Below, piece by piece: positions 35,190 to 46,200 of a stretch of DNA of 64,000 nucleotides; the stretch's first letter is position 1, and every line of letters begins with the position of its first letter. Location: positions 103,240,933 through 103,304,932 of the forward strand of contig NC_080676.1 in the NCBI RefSeq assembly GCF_030445035.2, in the 5' to 3' direction. The notes below the pieces were generated by a model. That model ran no database searches and was not told the origin of the DNA. It saw only the letters and a list, made by a program, of their open reading frames with translations. Source of the stretch: Dasypus novemcinctus. Taxonomy: Eukaryota; Chordata; Mammalia; Cingulata; Dasypodidae. The position numbers and the translations under genes are program-made.

Positions 35190-35599
35190 TTTTTAAGACT
35201 TATTTATTTCTCTCCCCTTTCCCCACACCCCGGTTGTCTGTTCTCTGTGTCTATTTGCTGCATCATATTCTTTGTCCGCTTCTGTTGTTGTCAGCGGCAT
35301 GGGAATTTGTGTGTCTTTCTGTTGCGTCATCGTGTTGTCTCAGCTCTCCTTGTGGGTTGTGCCATTCTTAGGCAGGCTGCACTTTCTTTGGCGCTGGGTG
35401 GCTCTCCTTACAGGGCACACTCCTTGCGCGTGGGGCTCCCCTATGCAGGGGACTCCCCAGCGTGGCAGGGCACTCCTTGTGCGCATCAGCACTGCACATG
35501 GGCCAGCTCCACAGGGGTCAAGGAGGCCCGGGGTTTGAACCGCGGACCTCCCATGTGGTAGACAGACGCCCTAACCACTGGGCCAAGTCCGCTTCCTGC
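35190..35599 (-). repeat. Long DAS-type tRNA SINE
   Basis: Tail T-run at 35181-35194, B-box complement 'gggtttgaaccgcggacctc' and head 'ctaaccactgggccaagtcc'. All overlapping frames are repeat-derived. Confidence 0.92.
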
Positions 35600-35689
35600 T
35601 TTATTATATCTTGTTTGCTCTATATGTCTGAGTTCCCACACAGGCAACCATGGTGTCCTTGCAGTGAACATGGGAAACCCATGCTTGAT

Positions 35690-35806
35690 TTTTGGTTCTG
35701 CTACTTAAACTAATGTTGTCCTTTCTGAGGTTTGTTTCATCATCTCTAAAATGTGGATAACACTTTTCCCACAGGACTATTTCAAGGATTAAACATGACA
35801 GACTAT
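35690..35806 (-). repeat. MIR fragment, cut by the LTR element
   Basis: 'tgtttcatcatctctaaaat' and 'ggattaaacatgacagacta' are the reverse of the MIR core. It stops exactly where the LTR at 35807 begins. Confidence 0.6.
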
Positions 35807-36353
35807 TGTAGCAGTTTGATATAGTTATTAATTCCAAAAATAGATACTGGATTATGTTTGTAATCTGGTCTGTACCTGGGAATGATTGAGTTATGATTAG
35901 GGCTTTGATTGGGCCATGTCACTAGGGAATTGTGGGTACTCACAGATGCAGGGCATGGCAAAGGACAGAGTTGAGGGTTCTTAATGTTGGAGTTTTGATG
36001 TTGGAGTTTGATGCTGAAGTCTTAAGCTGGAGCCCTGGGGAAAGAAACAGAGCCATTTGCCTGATAGTCTACAGATGACCTTGTGGAGAGAGATAAAGCC
36101 TAGAGAACCTCATAATCTACAGCTGACCTTGTGGAGAAAACAGAGGATCTGAGCTCAGAGGAACCCAGGAAGCCTGAACCCTCGCAGATGTTGCTCCAAC
36201 TTGCTCCAACACGTGAAAACAGACTTAGGTAAGGGAAGTAACTTATGCTTTATGGCTTGGTATCTGTAAGCTCCTACCCCAAATAAATACCCTGTATAAA
36301 AACCAACCAATTTCTGGTATTTTGCATCAGCAACTCTTTGGCTGACTAATACA
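35807..36353 (+). repeat. 5' LTR of the MaLR-like element
   Basis: 547 bp, TG...CA. It contains 'aataaatacc' (AATAAA) near 36283 and an internal short duplication of the 'gaccttgtggaga' block (36070 and 36126). Confidence 0.85.
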
Positions 36354-37910
36354 GAATTTGGTACTGAGGAGTAGGGAAGTGCTTTTGCAATTACCAAAAT
36401 GCTGGAATGGTTTTATAAATGGGGAAGGGGTATTCTTTGGAGGAATTGTGAGATGCTTGACGGAAAAGGCCTAGATCATTTTGCAGAGACTGTTGATAGC
36501 AATATGGATACTAAAGAGACTTTTTATGATGCGTTAGAAGGAAATGATGAAACTATTATTGGAAACTGGAGGAAAGGTGATCTGTATTTTAGAGTTACAG
36601 AGAACTTAGCAAAACTAACTCCTGGTGTTTTATGGAAGGCAGAATTTGAAAATGATGAGCCTGGGGATTTAGTGGAAGAAATTTCCAAAGTAAACACGGG
36701 GAATGTGGCTTGGCTTCTGCTTGCAGCTTATAGCAAAATGCTAGACAAGAGAGATATACTGAGGACTGAACTGTCAAGTGCGAAGAAAACAAACTAATTC
36801 TGGAAATTCCAAGCCTCTGAAAATCAAGCTCCCAGAAGAAAATGCCCCTTTGGAGGACTTAACTAAACTTGGAACTTATAAATCAGGATTGAAGATGCAG
36901 TTATCTTGGAAAGACTTGTGGAAAGTCTTACTGTCTAATGACTTGGACCCCCTGCTTCTTGCATGCTAAACCAACAAGGTTTTTCAGAGAGCTGTATGAA
37001 CAAACTTACTGTCAGCCTGGAATAAAAGGGACATGGAAAGTAGAGACTGAAGGGGAAACGACTTCAAGAGGAAAATCATGACTGCTGAGATCTAGAATTA
37101 AGACATGGCCTTGGGCCAAGAGAGGAACCCCACCCATGTGTAGAGAGAGGGTGAGTTTGCCCCAGCAATTGAAGAGGGTGAATGTACCTGTTCAATGTTC
37201 TGGGACAGTTTTGCCACCCCAGCGTACAGAGAGGGTGGAGCATATTCCTCAAGGATTAGGGCAGTTAAGGTTACAACCCCAAAGGTCTGAGAGGGGTGAA
37301 CCTGTCCTCCGTGGATTAGGGATGGTCAGGTGGTCAACTTGTTGCTCTGAGTGGCTTGAGCCTGTTTGCCAAACGCTAGGAGGAATGTTGTCTTCACATC
37401 ACTGTACTAGGGGGGTTAAGACTCTAACCCAAAGATTGGGTAAGGTGTGGCAATCACCCCAACACTCTTGGAGGATGAGATTTGGAGCTTGCTCAACACC
37501 CAGATGCTTGATGAGGGTGGAACCAAGAAAATGGCTGTTGGGCAAGCAGGTGGAAAGGGTGGGTTCCCACAAGGCACCAAGAAGAAGAAACCATCATCTT
37601 AAGAATGACTTTCAGACTGAAATCAAAGGGAGGATGCCCTGCAGGTTTATTGAATTGTAGAGGACCAGTAACTCATGTTTCCCTCCCAATTTCTCCTTAT
37701 TGTAATGAAAATGTTTAGCCTTTGTCCATTTGTGTATTGGAAACAGATAAATGGTTTTGTAAGTTTCAGAGGTCTATAGCAGACAAGACTTTGCCCCAAG
37801 ACAAAATGTATTTCTTTAAATTGATTGTGATATGATTCAGTACTTGCATTGTTACTGACTCAAGGTTTTTCCGAATATTGTAATGTCTTTTTGGAATTCA
37901 GAGGGTGGCA
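36354..37910 (+). pseudogene. Internal region of the MaLR-like element with relic frames
   Basis: Three successive frames (36399-36797, 36778-36969 and 37136-37660) resemble gag-like relics of MaLR/THE1-type interiors. The last, 174 codons, consists of degenerate repeated units built on 'R(V/G)E...GLG'. These are old retroelement remnants and not host genes. No protease, RT or env is seen. Confidence 0.6.
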
Positions 37911-38461
37911 TGTAGCAGTTTGATGTGGTTATGAATTCCAAAAATAGATATTGGATTATGTTTGTATTCTGGTCTGTACCTGGGCATGACTGAGTTATGG
38001 TTAGGGCTTTGATTGGGCCACTTCATTAGGGCATTGAGTCCCCGCCCCTTGGTGGGTGGGGACTCATAGATAAAAGGCATGGCAAAGGACAGAGTTGAGG
38101 GTTCTTAATGTTGGAGTTTGATGCTGAAGTCTTAAGCTGGAGCCCTGGGGAAAAAGAGCCATTTGCCTGATAATCTACAGCTGACCTTGTGGAGAGAGGC
38201 AAAGCCTAGAGAACCTCATAGTCTACAGCTTACCTTGTGGAGAAAACAGAGGAGTTGAGCTCAGAGGAACCCAGGAAGCCTGAACCCTTGCAGACGTCAG
38301 CAGCCATCTTGCTCCAACACATGAAAATAGACCTTGGTGAGGGAAGTAATGTATGCTTTATGGCCTGGTATCTGCGAGCTCCTACCCCAAATAAATACCC
38401 TGTATAAAAACCAGCCAATTTCTGGTATTTTGCATTAGCACCTCTTTGGCTGACTAATACA
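37911..38461 (+). repeat. 3' LTR of the MaLR-like element
   Basis: 551 bp, TG...CA, with the same order of blocks as the 5' LTR plus a 'gggactcatagataaaaggc' variant also seen in the solo LTR at 25.1 kb. AATAAA near 38391. Confidence 0.85.
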
Positions 38462-38921
38462 AATATGTAAGCAGAAACCTTAAACATAGTGTTTGACACA
38501 TAGTGGGTAATTGATAAATGTTACTTAAATGAGTAAAAGTGCATTTGAGCAACAAAATAAAACCAATAGTATTGGATTAGAACCCACAGAAAATGAAATA
38601 TCCGTGAGTCCATACCGATATAAGTAAGTGAATAAATAAATTAGTAAAAGGGACAGCCCTTTCTTATTCCAGTTAATAAATCTAGAGGGGATGAGGTTAA
38701 TAGAAAAATCTTTACAGTAATAACTGCAAGAGAATTCTGCCAATAGTTGTTAAAATTAATGGACAAAAGTTTGAGAAGAAACAGATACTTGTAAAGTGTA
38801 AAGTCCTCCCCAAGGTAGTTATTAATTAAAAAGGGGAAAACAGTAACTCTATAGTAGAGAAACCCAGCAGACACCATCTTAACCAAATAATAAAGGTTAA
38901 CATCACCAGTAGGAAGACACA

Positions 38922-39353
38922 TGTATTAGTCAGCCAAAGGGGTATACTGATGCAATATACTAGAAATCTGTTGGCTTTTAGGAAGGATATATATTTGGGT
39001 TAGAAGCTTACAGTTACCAGGCCATAAAGCATAAGTTACTACCCCCACGAAGTCTATTGCCATGTTTTGGGGCAAGATGACTGCCAACATCTGCCGAGAG
39101 TTCAGGGTTCCTGGGTTCCTCTCTTCCTGGGGCTCCAGCTCAAAACTCTCAACTCTGTCCTTCGCCGTATCTTTTATCTGTGAATCCCCATCCTTTGGTG
39201 GATGGGCACTCAACACCCTACTGATGTGGCCCAATGAAAGCCCTAATCATAATTTAATCAAGTAAAAGTGAAACCTCAGACAGACCAGTTTACAAACATA
39301 TTCCAATATCTAGTAACATTTTTGGAATTCATAAGCAGTATCAAACTGCTACA
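38922..39353 (-). repeat. Solo MaLR-like LTR with perfect TSD
   Basis: The reverse complement begins TGTAGCAGTTTGATACTGC and ends TGACTAATACA. It is flanked by 'acaca' at 38917-38921 and 39354-39358. Related to, but more diverged and shorter than, the LTRs at 35.8 and 37.9 kb. Confidence 0.85.
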
Positions 39354-39359
39354 ACACAT

Positions 39360-39514
39360 CAATATTATGTACCCCTGATATTCTGCATTGAGAAGAACAT
39401 ATCACTCTTGTGGTATTCTGATTTTAAACATGAGAAAACAAAAGACAAACCCAAATTGAGGGATAATCTACAAAATAGTGTATGGTAGTCTTATAAAGTA
39501 TCAAGATCATGAAA
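39360..39514 (+). repeat. Older L1 3' UTR, left half
   Basis: 'cttgtggtattctgatttta' and 'gataatctacaaaatagtgt' belong to an L1M-type 3' UTR that resumes at 42487 ('gaggaaactaaggaggcatg'). The two halves are separated by the younger L1. Confidence 0.6.
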
Positions 39515-40575
39515 AAGGAATAAAAGCCATCCAAATTGGAAAGGAAAGAGTAAAGCTCTCCCTATATGCAGTTGACATAACTGTAGTGAATCCTAAAAAA
39601 TTAACAAGAAAGCTGCTGAGCTAATAAATGAATTCAGCAATGTGACAATGTACAAGATCAACATGCAAAAATCAGTGTTTGTGTACACTAGTAATGAACA
39701 ATTAAGAAACGAAATAAAAAAGAAAAAAGATATGTAGGAATATATTTAACCAAGAATGCAAAGGAAAACTAAAAAATATTGCTGAAAGAAGTTAAAGAAG
39801 ATCTAAATAAATGTTAGGATAGTCTGTGTTCATGAAGTGTAAGACTAAATATTGCTAAGATGTCAATTCTACCCAGAGTGATATACAGACTCAATGCAAT
39901 TTAAATAAAAATTCCAACAGTCTTCTTTGCAGTAATGGAAAAAATCAAATTCATATAGAAGGTAAGTGGCCCTGAATTGCCAATCCCATCTTGGAAAAAA
40001 AAAAAGAAGGACTTACACTTCCTGACTTTAAAACTTATTACAAAGCAGTCAAATAGCATGAAATAGGCACAAGGACAGACATAGACACCAATGAATGAAA
40101 TCAAATTGACAGTTCAGAAATGAGCTCTCACACCTTTGGCCAACTGATCTTTGACAATTGTGCCAAGTCTAATCAGTGGGAAAAGGACAATCTCTTCAAC
40201 AAATGGTGCTGGGAGAACTGGATAGCCATATGCAAAAGATGGAAGGTAGGCCCTTACCTCACACCATATACAAAAATTAACTCAAAATGGACCAAAAACT
40301 AAATATAAGGACTAAAACTTTGAAGTTCCTTCAAGAAAGCATAAGGAAACATCTTCAGGACCTTGTGTTAGGCAATAAGCAACAATAGGAAAAATAGATA
40401 AATGGGACTACATCAAAATTTAAAAACTTTTATGCATCAAAGGACTTATCAAGAAAAAGACAATCTAAAGAATGGGAGAAAATATTTGGAAATCATATAT
40501 CTGATAATATCCAGAATTTATAAAGAACTTCTAAAACTTAACAACAAAAAGACGCATGACCCAATTTTAAACATG

Positions 40576-40668
40576 GGAGGGAGGGGCTGTAGCTTAGTGG
40601 TTGAGCACTTGCTTCCCATGTATGAGGTCCTGGGTTCAATACCAGTCAGTATCACCTAAAAAAAGGGA
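40576..40668 (+). repeat. Short tRNA SINE in L1
   Basis: 'ggctgtagcttagtggttga' (A box), 'ggtcctgggttcaatacc' (B box) and an A-run before L1 resumes. About 90 bp, a single tRNA-like unit. Confidence 0.8.
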
Positions 40669-41072
40669 GGGGGGACTTGAATATACATTTCTCTAAAAAA
40701 GATATATAGATGGCCAGTAAACACATGAAAAGATGTTCAAAGTCATTAGCCATCAGGGATATGCGAAACAAAACCACAATGAGATATCACACCCACTAGA
40801 ATGGATACTATTTTAAAATGGAAAACAAGTACTAGAGAAGATGTGGTGAAATAGGAACATTCTGTACATTGTTGCTGGGAAAGTAAAATGGCAGAGCCAT
40901 TATGGAAAACAGTATGGCGATTCCTCAGAAAGTTAATCCCATCTCTAGGTATATATCCAATCCCATTTCTAGGTATATACCCCAAAGAATTGAAAGGAGG
41001 GACTTGAACAGACATTTGCACGCTCATGTTCATAGTGGCTTTATTCACAATTGCCAAAAGATGGAAGCAACC

Positions 41073-41812
41073 TGTGACAGTTTGAATTTTGTGAATCCCA
41101 GAAAATGAGTATGTTCTTAAACTAATCCATTTCAGTAGATGTGAGGGCCTTTGATAGCATTACATTCAGTTAAGGGGTATTTGATTAGATTACCAGATAT
41201 GATCACTTAGGGTTTTTGATTGGACTTCACACAAGACATGACTGGGTCTTCACCTTCTTGCTAGGTCTGATATAAACAGAGACACACAGAGACATACAGA
41301 AAGGAAGCTGCCCTATTAATCCTGCCATGTGTGAAAGAGGACTGCAGGAAAACAGAAAAGCCCCAAAAGGCTGAGAGAGGTCCCGTGTCTGGAATCAGCA
41401 GAGCACAAGGCACAGAAAGAGTCCCCTGAGGAGATGGGCCCATGAAGGAGCTCAAGGCTAAGGAGATGAGCCAAGCCATATGCCTAACAGCTCACAGTGG
41501 AATGCAGGAAGAAAGCAGAGCAACTGAGACTGAGAGAGGAGGTCTGGTAGGAGGCAAGCCCTATGACTGGTTGACCACAGCTGGGCTCTGGAAGACAGAG
41601 GGGAAGGTAGGGACCCCAGCAGAGATCAGTGACCATCTTGCTTCACCATGTGGCAGGATCCTAAGATCACCAATAGCTGACTTTGGTAAGAAAGCATCTC
41701 TGCGATGCCTTGATTTGGACACTTCCTGGCCTCAGAACTGTAAGTGTTTATCCTAAATAAAATTATCATTGTAAGAGCCAACCCATTGGCAGCCCTTTTG
41801 CAAACTAAGATA
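41073..41812 (+). repeat. Solo MaLR-like LTR inserted in L1
   Basis: It starts TGTGACAGTTTGAATTTTG and ends 'gcaaactaagata'. The TSD 'caacc' lies at 41068-41072 and 41813-41817, and removing the insert restores the L1 text 'gatggaagcaacccaagtgt'. AATAAA near 41755. It differs from the TGTAGCAG LTR family elsewhere in the window. Confidence 0.85.
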
Positions 41813-42486
41813 CAACCCAAGTGTCCAAAAACAGATGAATGGATAAACAAAATGTAGTATATCCATACAATAGACTATTACTCAGTCATAAAAAGAAATG
41901 AAGTTCATGATGCATGCAACATTGGAATGAACCTTGAAGACATCATGAGTGAAATATGCCAAACACAAAGGACAAATACTGTATAATCTTATTTATATGA
42001 AACAAGCAGAATAAGATACTCATGAAGTCAGAAACTAGAATGGGGCTACCAGGGACCAAGTGTGGGAAGAGAATGGGTAGTTAATGTTTAAATGGTATGG
42101 GATTTCTGTTTTGGGTGATGGAGGAGTTTTGGCTATGGATGACAGGGATGGAGGCACAACTTTGTGTATATAATTAACACCACTAAATTGTATATTTGAA
42201 AAGGGATAAAAAGGGAAATTTTAGGTAGTTTATAAGTTAATACACACACATACAAACATAATAGAACTGTATAACACAATGTAAACAGTACACTAAAGTA
42301 GCATAATTATAAAAATTGTTATGAGTTGTAACAAAGTCACCACACTAATGCAAAATATTAATAATAGAGAAAACTTGTGTATGAGAGGAGGTATATGGGA
42401 ACTTTGGACTTTTTGCATGATAGTTCTATAAAACTACAACTGCTCTAATAAAAAATAAATTTTCAAAAAGTATCAAGGTCATGAAA

Positions 42487-42800
42487 GACAAGGAAAGATT
42501 GAGGAACTCATTGGTTTGAGGAAACTAAGGAGGCATGACAACTAAAAATGTAACGTGAGATCCTGGATTTGATCATAAAAAAGACACCGGTAGAAAAACT
42601 GGTATAATTCAAATAAAGTCTTTAGTTTATTAATTATATTGTATTAATGTTGGTTTCTCAGTTTCGATAAGTGTACTATGGTTATATAAGATGCTAACAT
42701 TGCGGGAAGCTGGGTGAAAGGTATATGGGGATTCTCTGTTTTATTTTTGCAACTTTTCTATAAGCCTGAAACTATTTCTAAATAAAAAGTTAGAAAAAAG
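42487..42800 (+). repeat. Older L1 3' UTR, right half with A-rich end
   Basis: 'gatcctggatttgatcataa', 'gggaagctgggtgaaaggta' and 'ctaaataaaaagttagaaaa' are typical L1M 3'-terminal sequence. It ends about 150 bp past the putative CMSS1 poly(A) signal. Confidence 0.65.
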
Positions 42801-42944
42801 TAAAAGTAAATGAGTAAGACAGTTGTAGTTACATTGTTGTCTTCTATATAGATACAAAGTACGACATACCCTTGCAATCACATCAGAAGCCAGTCTCTGA
42901 GAGTAAAACTGCTCAAGAAAAAATTGCATGCCAGCTGGTGATAC

Positions 42945-43153
42945 TTTATTATACAATTAAGAGAGTTGGCAAAAATACAGATTCATTTCTGTCAGAGAAT
43001 CCCCAAAACCAAATATCCCCAGTGATCCATCTAATGATGCAGTTAATGTAATAAAATAACAATTGATGTTTACTGAATGTTCCCAATGTGCCAGTCATTA
43101 AACGGAGATGCAAATTCCACCATTAAAACTGGAATCTTCATTCAGACTCAGCC
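42945..43153 (-). other. CMSS1: Probable CMSS1 3' UTR with AATAAA
   Basis: Downstream of the TAA on the minus strand is about 200 bp of non-repeat sequence. It ends at AATAAA (plus-strand 'tttatt' at 42945-42950), after which a repeat stack begins near 42800. The short UTR is inferred; cleavage site and use cannot be seen. Confidence 0.5.
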
Positions 43154-43237
43154 TTAGAAAAGGCCCAACTTCAAAGATTCTGACTTGCACAGACTGAGTA
43201 TTCCCATTTCCAGAAGTTCAAAAATCTCCTTTTTTAT
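43154..43237 (-). CDS. CMSS1: CMSS1 terminal coding exon and stop
   Basis: This is 84 bp, phase 0 in. Acceptor 'tcttatttag' precedes ATA AAA AAG GAG ATT TTT. It encodes '[20 protein letters not shown]' and continues to '..LGLF' with the TAA at 43156-43154. Changes from the recalled human tail (IRKEVFELLEMGVLSLCKSE) are conservative. The exon was located by the C-terminal LKLGLF-stop. Confidence 0.94.
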   Translation of the reverse strand: MKKEIFELLEMGILSLCKSESLKLGLF

Positions 43238-46200
43238 CTAAATAAGAGAAAAGCAAATTTTTTTTAAAAAAGAAAAAGGTTGAGATCAAGAAAAGACAGT
43301 CTTTGTGAATAATTAGACAATCTATTTATGCAGCTGTTATGGCCAAAATCAGGAAGGACAAAAGTCCTAAACCACATGTGATTCAGATGTGAAATATTTA
43401 CATAAGTAAAGGAAGAGGTGCATCATCAGTTTATTAAACATGCCCTTTTGTTTGCAGCCATTAAAAATAAAATCCTATACCAAGGTATTTTTAAGGTATC
43501 CCAGGTATGATTTCTATGTTATATATAATATTTCAATATAGGATTTTATTTTGTTAATGTGACTACAGATAATGACATCAATATAATAAAAATAATTACA
43601 GGTTATGAATAAGTGTTTGTTTTTTTGCCACTGTTTCTCTTTATTATTATAATTAGAAAACTAATGGCAGATTGCTTAGCTTTAACATTATACCTGAAAT
43701 CACCAAATATGGCCTTGTTTACCTGACATCAAATTGGTTAAATCAGTTAAAACAAAAAAACTCAAAACAGTCAGTTCAGGGGTTAGAGTATATGTGTGTG
43801 TGTGTGTGTGTTTAAGTAGAGAACTAAGCAAACTGTCTTCTAACTTGAATTGATGTCTGATATAACTCACTAATCAATTTTAATCAGGTTTGGTCATTCT
43901 AGGGAAAAAGTTTTATATGGCAAATATAAATATTCAGCTCTGCCACAAAAAGCGTTCAATCACTCAATTTTATTCCACTGAGACTGTAAAAGTTCCAACC
44001 CTTAAGACCAAAATAGTCCTTTAAATTAAGAAAGTAGGTCTTTGGGGATGTGGAGATGTGAACAATGGGGCAAGTCAGTGCCCCTCTGACCCCCCAAAAA
44101 GGGCACATATAAGGATGAAAGGCAAAGATGATTGTGACTGTAAATAAAGGCATGGGAAATATGCCTAGTCTTTCAGATCTTGTTTTTCAAAAGTTTAGAT
44201 GTGGTCCCTGGTGGGGCAGAGGCCATTAGCCATTTGATGAAGAAACAAACCCAATTCTTACAAAACATGCAGAAAGGGTATGGTTATGTGTAAGGGGTTG
44301 AGGTGGCCTTTATAATTGTAGTTACCTTTGAGTTAAAGGATAGAAATCATTTCAAAAGCCAGAATGCACTGGCTTCCTATGTGAGAGACTTTATTACAAT
44401 GTTTGAACTCGAGTTCAAGTTGAAAAAAAAATGATTAAAGGCATTTGCTGGTTACACAGTACCTCGGGAATGTCCATCAGTCTCCTCAACTTCTGATCTC
44501 TCCAGTTCCAGTCAAAAACCAGAAACTTTAAGGGGTTCAAATTAAGGCCACCTGAAAGAGACAGAGAGCAAGTTGCTAGAGTAAAGACCTCATGACATAA
44601 GCTTATTAAAATGATTTTCTATTCTCTTGGATGCTTTAGCCTCATTTGCTGTTCTCTCCCCCCCAGCAACTAATCTCTGCACATTAAGTGCTGCTCTTGC
44701 CTGATGGAAAACAAATGGAGCATTCTGAGACTTGCTCTCCTCATAATCTTATCACTGATTCTGAGGAAAGCAGAGAAACTGTTCTTGCTAAGCTCATCAA
44801 GTGCTCAAGTGCTGGCAAAGAATGTCCATTTCATGACGCCTCAGAGGGTGAGGTCTCATTCCTGACAATTATTTGATAAGATGTATCCTGCAGCCAGGGG
44901 TTAGTGGGCTTTGGAAGAGTTGAATCTGAGGCAAGTGGGCAGAAATATGAGGACAGAATGGGTAGTAAATTTTAGGCAGAAAAGCAGTTAAGATGAATGG
45001 GCTCCATTCAAAGGCTGCTATGCTATCCTTTGAGGAGACTGGTTGATCACTTAAGGACTTTGATCCTTCTCTTTTCCTACCTATCTAGAAGATAACAAGT
45101 ATGGAATGTGAGGGTTGGAGGGGACCTCAGGGGTAGGATAGTCCTCCTGGGGCTCAGAGTTGGGCGCACAGTCAGGTTTTCCCATTCATTGTGTTTCTCC
45201 CACTGCCCTGAACTGTGGCATGTTACACTGGGAAATGGTATATGAGGCCTTCTTTAACCTGCAAACACTTCCCCTCCTCTTTTCTCTGTGCTTATTTCAC
45301 TATTTTCCTCTCTATCCAAAATACTTTTTCATGCTTCTTATAGTTACAAGGCCTCTTATTTAAAACTCCTTCTGTGAAACTAATAGAAACGATAAATTGG
45401 GAAAGACAATGGATTGACAGACTTCCCTTAAAACATCAGAGACTTAAATACATTTACATCAAGAGATTCATTTAGTGAAAAATGAAGTATGATCAATCTC
45501 CTTTTTAAAAAATAAATATATAATTATATAGAAAGAAGGATTGGAAAGAAATACATTCAAATATTAACCAACAAGAGATTAACTCTTAAAGTGACTTTTA
45601 TTTTATTCTCTGTACCATTTTCCACCTATGATGTGCTCTTATAGTTGGAAAAATCCCCTTCATTATTATATTCAAATAACACAATTCTGCCTGTAATTGT
45701 ACAAACCCCAAAGACATGGGATATCCTTGCACATCTGGAAACTCTCCTTCACTGGTCTATATCAAATATATAAATACCTTTAAGTCATAAACAGCTACAG
45801 AAAATGAGTTATGTGCCAGTAGTCTTGCTTTGTTAGATTTTCAGTGTCTATAAAGTGCCAGGAATGTTCTTTTAAAACATTCTGTATGTAGCCTAACACC
45901 TGTGACATAAATGGTTAATGAATATAAAACCATTCATCTAATCAGAATCAGAAAGTAGAAGTTATTTTCATTCATATTATAAAAAAAATCAACAGCAACT
46001 TAAATGATTTTGCCACAAAGAAGCCTTCACATTGAATTCTTGCCACTCTGTAGAAAATGTCATTCTGACATTCTGGACAACTTTGTTTTCTCTGTTTATT
46101 TCTTTCTTTTAAATAAAGGTTCTGTGGTAGGGGATCTGGTGACACAAAAAACATTAGGATTTCAGGAAGGAGGGAGATGAATTTTTTGGCCTAGAGCTGC

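Larger units (their letters stand above)
35807..38461 (+). mobile_element. MaLR-like LTR retrotransposon with both LTRs
   Basis: 5' LTR 35807-36353 and 3' LTR 37911-38461 both start TGTAGCAGTTTGAT and end GACTAATACA. Flanks 'actat' and 'aatat' fit a 5-bp TSD with one change. The internal 1.56 kb begins 'gaatttggtactgaggag', like the tRNA-Leu-type primer site of ERVL/MaLR elements, and ends with the purine-rich 'gagggtgg'. No pol sequence is seen, as expected for non-autonomous MaLRs. Confidence 0.85.
39515..42466 (+). mobile_element. 5'-truncated L1 with 20-bp TSDs, itself interrupted
   Basis: Flanks 39495-39514 and 42467-42486 match at 19 of 20 bp (aaagtatcaa(g)atcatgaaa type). The body carries decayed ORF2 ('[16 protein letters not shown]' at 40200; 'SKRMKYS..YLAMY' region lost) with many stops, then a 3' UTR and 'aataaaaaataaa' end. 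It is interrupted by a short SINE (40576-40668) and an LTR (41073-41812). Confidence 0.85.

Noticed and set aside
37136-37660. Host protein-coding gene
   Set aside because: It lies wholly between two LTRs with a TSD, so it belongs to the retroelement.
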